Assembly (NCBI GenBank): GCA_902798965.1
Contig: CADBYS010000029.1
Span: 1-37,503, forward strand
Direction of reading: 5' to 3'
Source of the DNA: an uncultured Bacteroidales bacterium
GTDB taxonomy: Bacteria > Bacteroidota > Bacteroidia > Bacteroidales > Paludibacteraceae
DNA length: 37,503 nt
Shown: positions 6,551 to 14,705 of the stretch, in pieces
How positions within the stretch are numbered: the first letter of the stretch is position 1
How the letters are laid out: every line of letters starts with the position of its first letter
Translations under genes and position numbers: made by a program
The notes under the pieces: generated by a model
Database searches by the model: none
Told to the model about the DNA's origin: nothing
The model's input: only the letters and a program-made list of their open reading frames with translations

Positions 6551-7834
6551 TTATGCCTTTGCAGCCTTGCGTGCACGAAGTTTCTTTACCTCCTCTTGCA
6601 GCTCTTCGATCTCGCGATTCTGGTTGTTGATGGTCTTCAGCAGACCGTTCAACTCCTCGTTCTCGATGGTTGTCGGATACTGTTCCTCTACTCTCTGCAG
6701 GAAGTCCGAAAGGATGTTCATGTAGTTGATGAACGCATCGTAAGCCGACTCATAGTGCGTATTGCCGGCATTGATGTGATTCATGTACAGGAAGTTATCC
6801 GCTACCTGCAGGTGCAGCCAGTCGCGCTTCAGGTTCTTGTCCTGGCACAGATGTACGCGCTCCGATACGGCATACAGCTTGTTCAGCGCCTCTTGCTGCA
6901 GGTCGTTGCCTACGAACGGCGACAGGTCTTTTGCCTCGCCGCACCATGTGTTGGCGAACGGAACAGCCAGCGAGTCAACAGCAGCTTTCTTGCCTGCCTC
7001 CGACGGGGTGAGGAAGCCGATCTCTTTCTCCAGTGCGTAGTACGGTATAGCCTTCAGGAACTCGAAGATACCCGTAGCGGCTTGCTGACGAATACCGAAC
7101 GTCTCGGCGCCCAGCCAGATGTTCACTACATCTTCCTCCTTCGGCAGATCTACGATCTGACGTGTGAACTTCTCGGCATCCATCGGATAGCCTGACCACG
7201 AAGAGTCAGAGAACAAGAATGCCAGCGAGTCGGACATCTGCGTGTTGCGCAGCAACAGTTTGATCTTCGGAGCAGCGGCCGATGAATAAACGTAGTTAGC
7301 CGACTTCCACGACAGCAGGTGCTTCGAGCCCTCGGTCATGCAGGTCTTGTAACCCAACTTCTGAGCCATCAGTGCATACTCGTCATCGAACAGCAGTTCG
7401 GTGTTGAAGATAGCAGTTGATTTCTGACCGAACAGCTGGTCAACCTTCTCGGCATGTAGCTTAACCTGAGCTGCAAACTCATTGGCATCGTACTGCGAAG
7501 CCAGCGAGTAAGCGTACGGCATAGCTACGAACTCAACGCACTTGGTAGCAGCCAAAGCCTTCAGGCTGTCGATCATCTCGGGTACGAACTGCTCGAACAT
7601 CTCAAGCATCTCACCCGATACGGCCATCGCGCAGTGGAACTTGCCATGACTGAGGCGGATCATCTCCTGCAACGTCTGGCACAAGGGCAGATAGGAGGTC
7701 GATGCCAGGTACTGTACCTGATCCTCGCTCTGCATATCCTCGTAGTAGTAGTGGTCGGCACCGATGTCAAAGAAGCGATAACGTTTCATGCGGAACGGTG
7801 CATGCATCTGGAAGCAAAAACATATATTTTTCAT
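6551..7834 (-). CDS. Glycoside hydrolase family 57 alpha-amylase-like enzyme
   Basis: A 427-residue cytoplasmic alpha-glucanase of family GH57. Motif 1 is 'QMHAPFR' with His11. The catalytic nucleophile region 'IFNTELLFDD' places Glu146, and a GH57-like segment 'SDSSW' follows near residues 208-212. The C-terminal 50 residues form a charged coiled coil (IENEELNGLL...REIEELQEEVKKLRARK) that may dimerise the protein. No signal peptide is present, so it acts inside the cell on glycogen or on imported maltodextrin. It follows a glycosyltransferase and a debranching enzyme, a trio conserved in Bacteroides and best explained as glycogen metabolism. The exact product (maltose, maltotriose or transfer product) cannot be read from sequence. 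Confidence 0.88.
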   Translation of the reverse strand: MKNICFCFQMHAPFRMKRYRFFDIGADHYYYEDMQSEDQVQYLASTSYLPLCQTLQEMIRLSHGKFHCAMAVSGEMLEMFEQFVPEMIDSLKALAATKCVEFVAMPYAYSLASQYDANEFAAQVKLHAEKVDQLFGQKSTAIFNTELLFDDEYALMAQKLGYKTCMTEGSKHLLSWKSANYVYSSAAAPKIKLLLRNTQMSDSLAFLFSDSSWSGYPMDAEKFTRQIVDLPKEEDVVNIWLGAETFGIRQQAATGIFEFLKAIPYYALEKEIGFLTPSEAGKKAAVDSLAVPFANTWCGEAKDLSPFVGNDLQQEALNKLYAVSERVHLCQDKNLKRDWLHLQVADNFLYMNHINAGNTHYESAYDAFINYMNILSDFLQRVEEQYPTTIENEELNGLLKTINNQNREIEELQEEVKKLRARKAAKA

Positions 7835-7873
7835 AAGGCAATATATTTAATTCTTTTGTTAATGATTAATTTC

Positions 7874-7913
7874 TCGAAATATCGAAAAGTCGAAATATCG
7901 ATATATCGAAGTA
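7874..7913. repeat. 8-base tandem repeat array directly after a stop codon
   Basis: Five units in a row: TCGAAATA, TCGAAAAG, TCGAAATA, TCGATATA, TCGAAGTA. They fill the gap between the glycosyltransferase stop codon (7914-7916) and the leader of the GH57 gene, a position similar to the GTGAAAG-type arrays in other operon gaps. Confidence 0.75.
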
Positions 7914-9176
7914 TTACAGCGTGTGATTGATCACACCGTCGTAGATGTGACGCACCTTCAGTCCGGCGTCGTACCACTTGATGTTATTCACCTCTTCACG
8001 GCCAAGTTCGCTCAGCGACTTGTACATAGCCGGGTACTTGACTATCGCATAGATAGCATCGGCCATGGCGTCGATATCCCAATAGTCGGTCTTGATGGCG
8101 TGCGTCAGGATCTCTGCGCAACCCGACTGATGGCTGATGATCGACGGACAGCCTACCTGCATGGCTTCCAGCGGCGATATACCGAACGGCTCACTTACCG
8201 ATGGCATAATATATACGTCGCTCTCGCACAGCATCTCTTGTACCTGCTTGCCGCGCATGAAGCCCGGGAAGTGGAACTTGTCGGCTATGCCGCGTTTGGC
8301 TACCAGGTCAATCATCTCCTGCATCTTGTCGCCCGAACCGGCCATCACGAAACGTACGCCGTCGGTCTTGGCCAGCACGCGAGCTGCGGCTTCTACAAAG
8401 AACTCCGGTCCTTTCTGCATCGTGATACGACCCAGGAACGTTACAAGTTTGTCCTTCCTCGGATGTTTCACGAACTCTTCGGGATTAGGCAGCGGCTCAA
8501 CGGCGTTGTGTACCGTGGAAACCTTGTATGCCGGTATGCCGTACTTCTCGATTACCGTTTGACGCGTCAGGTTACTTACGCACATGATATGGTCAGCTTC
8601 CTCCATACCGCGTTTCTCGATCGAGAACACCGTCGGGTTCACATTACCGCGTGAGCGGTCGAAGTCCGTGGCATGTACGTGGATCACCAGCGGCTTGCCG
8701 CTGATGTGCTTGGCGAACACGCCTGCAGGATATGTCAGCCAGTCGTGCGAGTGGATGATATCGAAGTCCAGCGAGTGTGCCAGCACCGAGGCTACTGCCT
8801 CGTAGTTGCTGATCTCCTCAAGCAGGTTGTCGGGGTAGCGACCCGAGAAACCGATGCAACCCAGATCATCCGTACCGATACGTGTGTAATCGTAATGGAT
8901 GCCGTTCCTTAGGTGATAGAACTCCTCGGGTGACATACGTCCCTCCATGCGCTGGCGAACGTAGTTGTAATCCACATCCTTCCATACTACAGGAACACTG
9001 TTGGCACCGATAATGCGCAAGAACGACTGATCCTCGTCACCCCAGGGCTTGGGGATAACGAAGGTGATCTGCATGTCCTCCTGTTGTGCCATACCGCGGG
9101 TCAAGCCGTAACTGGCTGTTCCTAAACCTCCGAGGATATGAGGGGGAAATTCCCATCCAAACATTAATGCTTTCAT
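7914..9176 (-). CDS. GT4-family glycosyltransferase, probable glycogen synthase
   Basis: A 420-residue GT-B fold glycosyltransferase. The N-terminal domain starts 'MKALMFGWEFPPHILGGLGTASYGL', typical of starch/glycogen synthase-like enzymes, with 'IIHSHDWLTYPAG' near residues 140-152. The donor-binding C-domain shows 'VTFLGRITMQKGPEFF' and the GT4 signature 'EPFGISPLEAMQVGCPS' (about 331-347), with its conserved glutamates. It is predicted to be cytosolic and to extend alpha-glucan from a nucleotide sugar. The start is well supported: a GGAGGAG Shine-Dalgarno sits seven bases upstream, one of the strongest in the window. It starts 10 bases after the debranching enzyme, and the three glycogen genes form a unit. 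A role in polysaccharide synthesis using mannose is possible but less likely. Confidence 0.85.
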   Translation of the reverse strand: MKALMFGWEFPPHILGGLGTASYGLTRGMAQQEDMQITFVIPKPWGDEDQSFLRIIGANSVPVVWKDVDYNYVRQRMEGRMSPEEFYHLRNGIHYDYTRIGTDDLGCIGFSGRYPDNLLEEISNYEAVASVLAHSLDFDIIHSHDWLTYPAGVFAKHISGKPLVIHVHATDFDRSRGNVNPTVFSIEKRGMEEADHIMCVSNLTRQTVIEKYGIPAYKVSTVHNAVEPLPNPEEFVKHPRKDKLVTFLGRITMQKGPEFFVEAAARVLAKTDGVRFVMAGSGDKMQEMIDLVAKRGIADKFHFPGFMRGKQVQEMLCESDVYIMPSVSEPFGISPLEAMQVGCPSIISHQSGCAEILTHAIKTDYWDIDAMADAIYAIVKYPAMYKSLSELGREEVNNIKWYDAGLKVRHIYDGVINHTL

Positions 9177-9186
9177 AGTGCTCCTC

Positions 9187-11151
9187 CTATTTTTGTTCGT
9201 TATTCTCTTCCGCTGCCGATTGCTCTTCCAGCTCGCGCAGTTCGTTATATACCGACAGGGCTGCGGCTACGCTCGGAGCGTAACTCATACCGCCGTGTCC
9301 TTTGTACGGCGGGTTGCCGTCGTAAATCTCGTTGAGTGTACCTATGCACAGCTCGCTCATCTCTGCCTCGAATCCTACCAGCAGCCGGCGCATGAAGCTC
9401 TCGCCGCTATGCTGATATACGCGCAGGTAAGCCTTACCGTAAGCCGAAAGGGTCGATGGCCATACGGGTCCGTTGTGGAAGTTACGGTCGCGCTCCAGCT
9501 GGCCGCCACGGTACAGCGGACGGTAGTTGCCGCTCTTCGGCGACAAGGTACGCAAGCCCTTGGGCGTGTACAGCTCCTTCGTGCAAATATCCACAATGGC
9601 TTTCTGCTGACGCTTGTCGAGCGGCGAGTACGGCAGCGATACAGCCCAAATCTGATTCGGACGAACCTCCTTGTCCTGGTAGTTGTCCACTACGTAGTCG
9701 TTCAGGTACAAGCCGTTCCAGAACGTGCGAACGAAAGCATCGCGCGTCAGTTCCGACTGATACTCCATCAGTTCGGCTTTATGCTCTTTGCCGGCAGCCT
9801 TCAGCAGCTCGGTAGCGAAACACATGGCGTTGTACCAGTAAGCGTTGATCTCCACTACATATCCTGTACGCGGGGTGATCGGACGACCGTCCTCCATTGC
9901 GCACATCCAGGTTGCCGGACGCTGTGTGCCGTCCACCCAGAGCAGACCGTTGTGGTGCAACATGGCACGCGGGTGCTTCTGCTGGCGGTAGAAGGCGATG
10001 ATATCCTGTACCAGGTCGCCATACTGCTCTGCTACCTCCTTGATATCCACATAGTGGGTGTATTCCTGTATAGCATAGATGAACCACAGCAGCGAATCGG
10101 GCTCGTCCATATCGGCCAGTTTGATGCCTTCACGCTCGCCGCCCAGGAACGCACGCACCTCGGGTACGGCGGTCTTGTTCATGATCACGTCCCAGTATTC
10201 CGGGCGGTTGATGCCCATCGTGCAGGCACATACGGCGAAGAACTCGCTGCGGGCGTTGGCTTTGTACCACGGGTAGCCGGGCAGCAGGTAGCACTTGTCA
10301 CCCTCGCGTTTGTAGAACTGCGATGCCGAGTTCTTGAGCCATGAGTACATATCGTTCTTGGCCATACGGCGCTCGGCTTCTTTCTCCCACAGCTGTTTCA
10401 GGCCTGCGGGTTTCAGTTCGCTGATGCCGGCACTGAAGATAATCGACTCACCCTTGCGCATCTGTACCTCGAAGTAGCCGGGAACCATCTGATCCTCCTT
10501 GTACTCGAATCCGCGCTCTTTCTCCTTGCGGTAGCGGATGCCCGAATACCAGTGCGGGTCGTGTACGTACTGCACTTGTTTGTTGAACTGCATGTACAGT
10601 TTGGGCAGCGAGCCGTACAGCCCGCATACGCGGCCGTTGGGAATCTCGTCCATGTTAGTGTTTGCCATACCGTTGGCGTGCGTCAACTCGTTGATGTCGC
10701 GGAAAGCCAGGAACGGCTTGAAGCGCATCGTGGTTGCCGAACCTGAATCCAGCAAGGTGTAGCGGATCAGAATACGCGGCTCGAAGCTCACTAACATGTG
10801 CTCCTTGGTTAGTACTACACCACCTACGCGGTAAGTAGTCTTACTGATAGTGATGCAGTCGAACTCGCGAATGTACTTGTGGCCATTCGGCGAGAACTGG
10901 TTCTCTTCATACTCGTGCAACCCCAGGTTGAAGGCTGCGCCGTGCTGAATGATCGTTTCGTCAAGCGACGATAGGAGCACGTAATTATGCTCACCTACCG
11001 GCACGACCAACTGACCATGGTACTTGCGCGTGTTGCACCCCACAAGGGTGGAAGCACAATACGCACCCGCACGGTTGGTCAGAAGTAGCTCTTTGCTCAA
11101 GCTACGCTCGAGGTTAACGAGCAAGGTCTTGTCAAAATTTAAGTAACTCAT
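9187..11151 (-). CDS. Glycogen debranching enzyme (amylo-alpha-1,6-glucosidase)
   Basis: A 654-residue protein with the two domains of bacterial glycogen debranching enzymes. The N-terminal domain (about residues 15-240) starts with 'LLTNRAGAYCASTLVGCNTRKYHGQLV', the signature of GDE_N. The C-terminal (alpha/alpha)6 barrel (about 280-640) belongs to the amylo-alpha-1,6-glucosidase family; a conserved stretch is 'FHNGPVWPSTLSAYGKAYLRVY' near residues 557-578. It removes alpha-1,6-linked glucose stubs during glycogen breakdown and is cytosolic. It lies between the mannose-1-phosphate guanylyltransferase gene (28 bases upstream) and the glycosyltransferase gene (10 bases downstream). The C-terminal 20 residues are acidic and probably disordered. 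Confidence 0.92.
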   Translation of the reverse strand: MSYLNFDKTLLVNLERSLSKELLLTNRAGAYCASTLVGCNTRKYHGQLVVPVGEHNYVLLSSLDETIIQHGAAFNLGLHEYEENQFSPNGHKYIREFDCITISKTTYRVGGVVLTKEHMLVSFEPRILIRYTLLDSGSATTMRFKPFLAFRDINELTHANGMANTNMDEIPNGRVCGLYGSLPKLYMQFNKQVQYVHDPHWYSGIRYRKEKERGFEYKEDQMVPGYFEVQMRKGESIIFSAGISELKPAGLKQLWEKEAERRMAKNDMYSWLKNSASQFYKREGDKCYLLPGYPWYKANARSEFFAVCACTMGINRPEYWDVIMNKTAVPEVRAFLGGEREGIKLADMDEPDSLLWFIYAIQEYTHYVDIKEVAEQYGDLVQDIIAFYRQQKHPRAMLHHNGLLWVDGTQRPATWMCAMEDGRPITPRTGYVVEINAYWYNAMCFATELLKAAGKEHKAELMEYQSELTRDAFVRTFWNGLYLNDYVVDNYQDKEVRPNQIWAVSLPYSPLDKRQQKAIVDICTKELYTPKGLRTLSPKSGNYRPLYRGGQLERDRNFHNGPVWPSTLSAYGKAYLRVYQHSGESFMRRLLVGFEAEMSELCIGTLNEIYDGNPPYKGHGGMSYAPSVAAALSVYNELRELEEQSAAEENNEQK

Positions 11152-11179
11152 ATGTGCGTGTTTTTAACGTATTATTTGC

Positions 11180-12358
11180 TTAGTTGTACTTGCCGCCGAA
11201 CTTCGTCTCCACTTCGGCAACAATGTGGCGGAGGTTCTGCTCATGTTCCTTCTTGCAGATGAGTAGCACATCGCCGTTCTGCGCCACGATCATGTCGTTC
11301 AGTCCCTCAATCACTGCCAGGTGTCCTTCCGGCAGGGTGACCACATTCCCCTCACTCTCGTAGAACAAGGTGTTGCCACGCAGCGGCACGTTCCGGTTCT
11401 CATCTTTCTTGCCCAGGTCGTACAGCGAGCCCCATGTGCCCAGATCGCTCCAACCGAAGTCGGCATAGATCACCCGCACGTCCTGTGCTTTCTCCATGAT
11501 GCCATAGTCCAGACTGATGCTCGGGCAGGTGGGGAACTTCTCCTGTATGAATGCCTCTTCCTTGGGGGTGCTCATCAGTTCGTCACCTTCCCTGAACACA
11601 TCGGCAATCAGCGGCTGATGTGTGCGGAACGCCTTGCGGATAGCGCGGATGTTCCAGAGGAAGATACCACTGTTCCACAGGAACTCGCCGCTCTCGTAGA
11701 ACACTTTTGCCAGCTCCAGGTTCGGCTTCTCGGTGAACGTCTTAACCGGCAGTACGGCATTCTCTGTATCGCTTTCGACTTTCGACTTTTGACTATCGAC
11801 TTGTATATATCCGTAGCCCGTCTCGGGGCGTGTGGGTTTCATGCCCAGGGTGAGCAGACTGTCATGCTCGCTGATATGCTGCAAGCCGACTTTCAGCGTT
11901 TCGATGAACTTGTCCTCTCTGAGGATCAGATGATCGCTCGGCGTCACGATGATGTTCGCATGGCTGCGCGGATCGTTCCAGTCCACATCCGCTATACTCT
12001 TCACGCCCAGTTTCCTGCCCACCATGCCCGAGATGTGCGATATGGCGTACGCCACACAGGGTGCGGTGTTCCGGCGAGCCGGCTCGCATAGTATCTGCTC
12101 GGGCTTCAACTCGGGCAGCTGCTCGAGCATCAGATCCTTGTACAGCACGTTCGTTACGATCAGTATGTGCTCAATGGGCACCAGTTCGCGGAAGCGTTTA
12201 ACGGTCATCTGCAGCAGACTCTCGCCTGTACCGAAAAAGTCCAAAAACTGTTTCGGACGGCTGTTCCTGCTCTCAGGCCAGAAACGACTGCCTATTCCTC
12301 CCGCCATAATCACGCAGTAATTATTCTCGCGGGCAAGTTTGTCAATGGTATTTGTCAT
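11180..12358 (-). CDS. manC: Mannose-1-phosphate guanylyltransferase
   Basis: A 392-residue nucleotidyltransferase making GDP-mannose from mannose-1-phosphate and GTP for surface glycans. The N-terminus shows 'VIMAGGIGSRFWPESR' (about residues 16-31) with 'RPKQFLDFF' just after. Further motifs are 'VTPSDHLIL' (about 138) and 'FTEKPNLELAKVFYESGEFLWNSGIF' around residue 205. The C-terminal isomerase domain of the bifunctional enzymes is absent. An in-frame insertion (VDSQKSKVESDTEN, about 187-200) just before 'FTEKP' is encoded by a 7-base tandem repeat and probably loops out of the surface. It is first in the leftward run, with its own promoter at 12404-12435 facing away from gldD. Confidence 0.9.
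   Translation of the reverse strand: MTNTIDKLARENNYCVIMAGGIGSRFWPESRNSRPKQFLDFFGTGESLLQMTVKRFRELVPIEHILIVTNVLYKDLMLEQLPELKPEQILCEPARRNTAPCVAYAISHISGMVGRKLGVKSIADVDWNDPRSHANIIVTPSDHLILREDKFIETLKVGLQHISEHDSLLTLGMKPTRPETGYGYIQVDSQKSKVESDTENAVLPVKTFTEKPNLELAKVFYESGEFLWNSGIFLWNIRAIRKAFRTHQPLIADVFREGDELMSTPKEEAFIQEKFPTCPSISLDYGIMEKAQDVRVIYADFGWSDLGTWGSLYDLGKKDENRNVPLRGNTLFYESEGNVVTLPEGHLAVIEGLNDMIVAQNGDVLLICKKEHEQNLRHIVAEVETKFGGKYN
11772..11799. repeat. 7-base tandem repeat array inside manC
   Basis: Four units CTTTCGA, CTTTCGA, CTTTTGA, CTATCGA. On the coding strand they give the in-frame SQKSKVES insertion, the same peptide type as in the Clp linker encoded by 4160-4187. Confidence 0.75.
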
Positions 12359-12403
12359 ATAGGATTTTTTGAGTTTCTTTCCTGTTTTTACAAATTTACG
12401 CTA

Positions 12404-12435
12404 CAAAGTTACAAAAAATTTTTCAAATTTGCAAA
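12404..12435 (-). promoter_or_regulatory. Promoter of the manC-glycogen gene run
   Basis: On the - strand, a -33 element TTTGC (12431-12435) and a -7 element TAACTTTG (12404-12411) lie 20 bases apart, matching the Bacteroidota consensus. The predicted leader before manC is about 40 bases. The element is nearly a mirror image of the gldD promoter on the other strand. Confidence 0.8.
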
Positions 12436-12460
12436 TATTATCGCAAAATATGTCAAAATA

Positions 12461-12492
12461 TTTGCATTTTTCCATTTTTTGTAGTAACTTTG
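12461..12492 (+). promoter_or_regulatory. Promoter of gldD
   Basis: On the + strand, TTTGC (12461-12465) and TAACTTTG (12485-12492) are spaced as in the other Bacteroidota promoters here. Transcription would start about 14 bases before the gldD ATG at 12513. This rules out the longer reading frame that opens at 12369. Confidence 0.8.
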
Positions 12493-12512
12493 TAGCCGAT
12501 TTTGGTAAAACT

Positions 12513-13085
12513 ATGCAAAAATTGGTCAATATAGTGCTCGTTTTGGCGGTTGTCGGGTTGTGCTCGTGCATGCGTCCCGCGCAGCCTCGTCCGTACGGAT
12601 ATTATCGTATTGACGTGCCTGCGTACGGCTATCAACCCACCCGCCTGAGCGATTACCCGTATAGCTTTGAGGTTGCCGATATCGCGTATATCGATACCAA
12701 GGTGGACAACAGCGAGCCGTATTGGCTGGATATCGTCTATCCTTCCCTCAACGCGCGCATCCATTGCAGCTACAAGCCCATTAAGGGGAATCTGGGCAAG
12801 CTGACCGACGAATCCATCCGTTTCGTGTTCGATCATGCTATCAAGGCGGATGCTATACCAGAGCAGGGTTATAGCAACCCCGAGCAGCACGTGTATGGCG
12901 TGTATTACGATCTGGAGGGCAACACGGCATCGCCTGTGCAGTTCTTCCTCACCGATTCCACGCATCACTTTTTCCGTGCTGCCTTATATTATAATGCTAT
13001 CCCCAACGCGGACTCCCTTGCTCCCGTCAACTCGATCATGCGCCGTGACATCCATCACCTTATCGAATCCTTCCAATGGCAATAA
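12513..13085 (+). CDS. gldD: GldD-like lipoprotein
   Basis: A 190-residue lipoprotein with a signal sequence ending in the lipobox LCSC (Cys at about 18). The mature protein follows the GldD pattern closely: 'RPYGYYRIDVPAYGY', 'YPYSFEVADIAYID', 'YWLDIVYPSLNARIHCSYKPI', and 'SPVQFFLTDSTHHFFRAALYYNAIPNADSL'. GldD is required for gliding in Flavobacterium and is widely kept in non-gliding Bacteroidales, where its job is unknown; it is linked genetically to the type IX secretion/gliding machinery. The start at 12513 is chosen because the promoter's -7 element lies only 20 bases before it. Its last 10 bases overlap the following gene, so the two are probably coupled. Confidence 0.88.
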   Translation: MQKLVNIVLVLAVVGLCSCMRPAQPRPYGYYRIDVPAYGYQPTRLSDYPYSFEVADIAYIDTKVDNSEPYWLDIVYPSLNARIHCSYKPIKGNLGKLTDESIRFVFDHAIKADAIPEQGYSNPEQHVYGVYYDLEGNTASPVQFFLTDSTHHFFRAALYYNAIPNADSLAPVNSIMRRDIHHLIESFQWQ

Positions 13086-13786
13086 TCTCACATATAGTAA
13101 ATTGCGCTAAGGCGGGCAAAAAAATGTTGGTTCGCCTGATCGATCCCGACAAGTTCGATGCCTCCACGCTGTGCCCGGGCTTCGACTTCTACTTCGTAGG
13201 CGGCTCTACGGCTACGGACTGCACCGCCGTTGTCCGTGCTATCCATGCGGCCTGCAGCACACCCGTCATCCTCTTCCCCGGTAGCCCTACGCAGTTCACC
13301 CCCGAGGCGGATGCCTTGCTCTTCCTCACCCTGATGAACAGCCGCGACCCGCGCTTCCTGATCGACATGCATCTGCTCAGTGCTGATGCCATCGCTGCCT
13401 CCGGGATAGAGAGCATACCGATGGGCTATATCCTCATTGACGGTGGCCGCGAGAGTACCACGCAACGCATCACCTCGGCGCAACCGCTTTGTCCCGAAAA
13501 TCCCGATGAGATCGTTCGCTACGCCCGTACAGCCGAACTATTGGGCAAGCAACTCATCTATCTCGAGGCAGGCAGCGGAGCTAATAACCCTGTGCCACAA
13601 GCAGTTATCAGTTCAGTCAAGCAGGCTGTTAGCATCCCCGTCATTGTAGGCGGAGGTATCTGCAGCCCCGAGCAAATGTCCGATGCCTTCGTAGCCGGTG
13701 CCGACCTCGTAGTCATCGGTAACCATTTCGAGCACCACCCCGAACAAATACCCCTGTTTCTTGACCGCTTGGCAACTAAACGTTGA
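13076..13786 (+). CDS. Geranylgeranylglyceryl phosphate synthase-like protein (PcrB/GGGPS family)
   Basis: A 236-residue TIM-barrel prenyltransferase homologue. Phosphate-binding and catalytic motifs are visible: 'RLIDPDK' (about 20-26), 'FVGGSTATD' (about 40-48), 'ILFPGSPTQF' (about 65-74), 'YLEAGSGANNPV' (about 162-173), 'IVGGGICSPEQ' (about 190-200) and 'GADLVVIGNHFE' near 210-221. Family members join a prenyl chain to sn-glycerol-1-phosphate. In archaea this starts ether-lipid synthesis, and Bacteroidota carry a group II form whose lipid product in the cell is unsettled. The start overlaps gldD by 10 bases. No terminator follows; the next 480 bases are a repeat-rich gap. Confidence 0.88.
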   Translation: MAIISHIVNCAKAGKKMLVRLIDPDKFDASTLCPGFDFYFVGGSTATDCTAVVRAIHAACSTPVILFPGSPTQFTPEADALLFLTLMNSRDPRFLIDMHLLSADAIAASGIESIPMGYILIDGGRESTTQRITSAQPLCPENPDEIVRYARTAELLGKQLIYLEAGSGANNPVPQAVISSVKQAVSIPVIVGGGICSPEQMSDAFVAGADLVVIGNHFEHHPEQIPLFLDRLATKR

Positions 13787-13817
13787 AGTATATTTAGAAA
13801 ATAAACATATATAAACA

Positions 13818-13942
13818 CTGCTTTATGTGTTTGCCGTGCTACGTACGTGAGTATTAGCTTGTTAAGGTATCCATTCAAGCGAGCTTGACGGCTACCTTAT
13901 CAATCTGATCCTCACCTCTGCGAGGCGCAAACCCACAAGCAG
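13818..13942. ncRNA. Long imperfect hairpin, copy 2 (candidate structured RNA or hairpin DNA element)
   Basis: Second copy of the element at 1852-1974. The closing arms (CTGCTT at 13818, AAGCAG at 13937-13942) and the inner GTGAG (13847-13851) / CTCAC (13911-13915) pairing are kept. The apical arm is AAGGTA (13864-13869) with TACCTT (13893-13898), then TCAAGC-GA-GCTTGA (13875-13888). Relative to copy 1 the apex changes U-A to C-G as a pair, and a separate GTGC/GCAC hairpin becomes GTGC/GTAC, still pairable by a wobble. Orientation is the same as copy 1. It begins 31 bases after the GGGP synthase stop codon. Confidence 0.55.
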
Positions 13943-14266
13943 CAATAAACCCAAATAAACCCGTTGATCAATCCATTGGATTAGATTAGTCCAAAATGTC
14001 CCAAAATTAATCAAAAATTCAATGGAATATTGGGCAATTTTTTAGTAATTTTTGACTAACAAGAATCATCGTATTGGATTCATTGAAATTTATTTATGTT
14101 TATGGCTGATGTTGGCTGTTACTCGGAGAGTTATGGATTTGACTGCTACGGCACACGTCAAATTTATTTGAAAGGGTGACGTAGCAGACAAAGACATAAG
14201 TCAGGAACGGACAACAGACAACAGCAGGGTTTATTTAGGTTTATTTTCAAAAAAACATACAACATT
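13943..14266. repeat. Repeat tail after hairpin copy 2 and remaining gap before tadA
   Basis: 13943-14034 nearly matches 1975-2062 (shared AATCCATTGGATT palindrome and GTCCAAAATGTCCCAAAAT). After it, 14094-14177 contains a 27-codon reading frame (MFMADVGCYSESYGFDC...) at the position where copy 1 has its lipoprotein; it has no lipobox and may be a decayed remnant. 14227-14245 is the reverse complement of 1977-1995 and, with one mismatch, of 13944-13962, so the gap is bounded by inverted repeats. No convincing gene or promoter is seen in it. Confidence 0.5.
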
Positions 14267-14704
14267 ATGAACACGGATGAGAAATTTATGACCATGGCGC
14301 TGCACGAAGCGCAGCTGGCCTTCGACCAGGGCGAGATACCCGTGGGTTGCGTGATCGTTGCCGACAATCAGATCATCGGTCGCGGCCATAACCTCACGCA
14401 GCTGCTCCACGACGTTACCGCTCACGCCGAGATGCAGGCCATCACCGCTGCAGCCGAGGCACTCAACGGCAAGTACCTGCAGGGTTGCACCCTCTACGTC
14501 ACCGTCGAGCCGTGTATCATGTGTGCCGGCGCTATAGGCTGGGCGCAGATATCTCGGGTTGTCTATGGAGCAGCTGACCCTAAGCGAGGATTTCAAACCT
14601 TCGCGCCGCAAGCCTTGCACCCCAAATGTACGGTTACAGCAGGTGTCCTTGCCGACGACTGCCAAGCACTCATGCAACAGTTCTTCCAACTTAAACGCAA
14701 GTAA
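14267..14704 (+). CDS. tadA: tRNA-specific adenosine deaminase
   Basis: A 145-residue cytidine/deoxycytidylate-deaminase-fold enzyme that converts the wobble adenosine of tRNA-Arg(ACG) to inosine. The zinc site is complete: HAE at residues 53-55 (catalytic Glu55) and PCIMC at 82-86 (Cys83, Cys86). 'IPVGCVIV' and 'GAADPKRG' are as in TadA rather than in guanine or cytosine deaminases. Length is normal. It follows the repeat-rich gap and is separated by one base from the DUF1460 gene, so the two are co-transcribed. No consensus promoter is obvious just upstream, although transcription could enter from gldD-GGGPS through the hairpin element. Confidence 0.92.
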   Translation: MNTDEKFMTMALHEAQLAFDQGEIPVGCVIVADNQIIGRGHNLTQLLHDVTAHAEMQAITAAAEALNGKYLQGCTLYVTVEPCIMCAGAIGWAQISRVVYGAADPKRGFQTFAPQALHPKCTVTAGVLADDCQALMQQFFQLKRK

Positions 14705-14705
14705 C

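Noticed and set aside
9178-10344. 388-codon + strand frame opposite the debranching enzyme
   Set aside because: It is antisense to a clear GDE gene with conserved motifs, and has no family resemblance of its own.
14559-14705. N-terminal extension of the DUF1460 gene
   Set aside because: The extension lies entirely within tadA in another frame. The ATG at 14706 opens a clean signal peptide.
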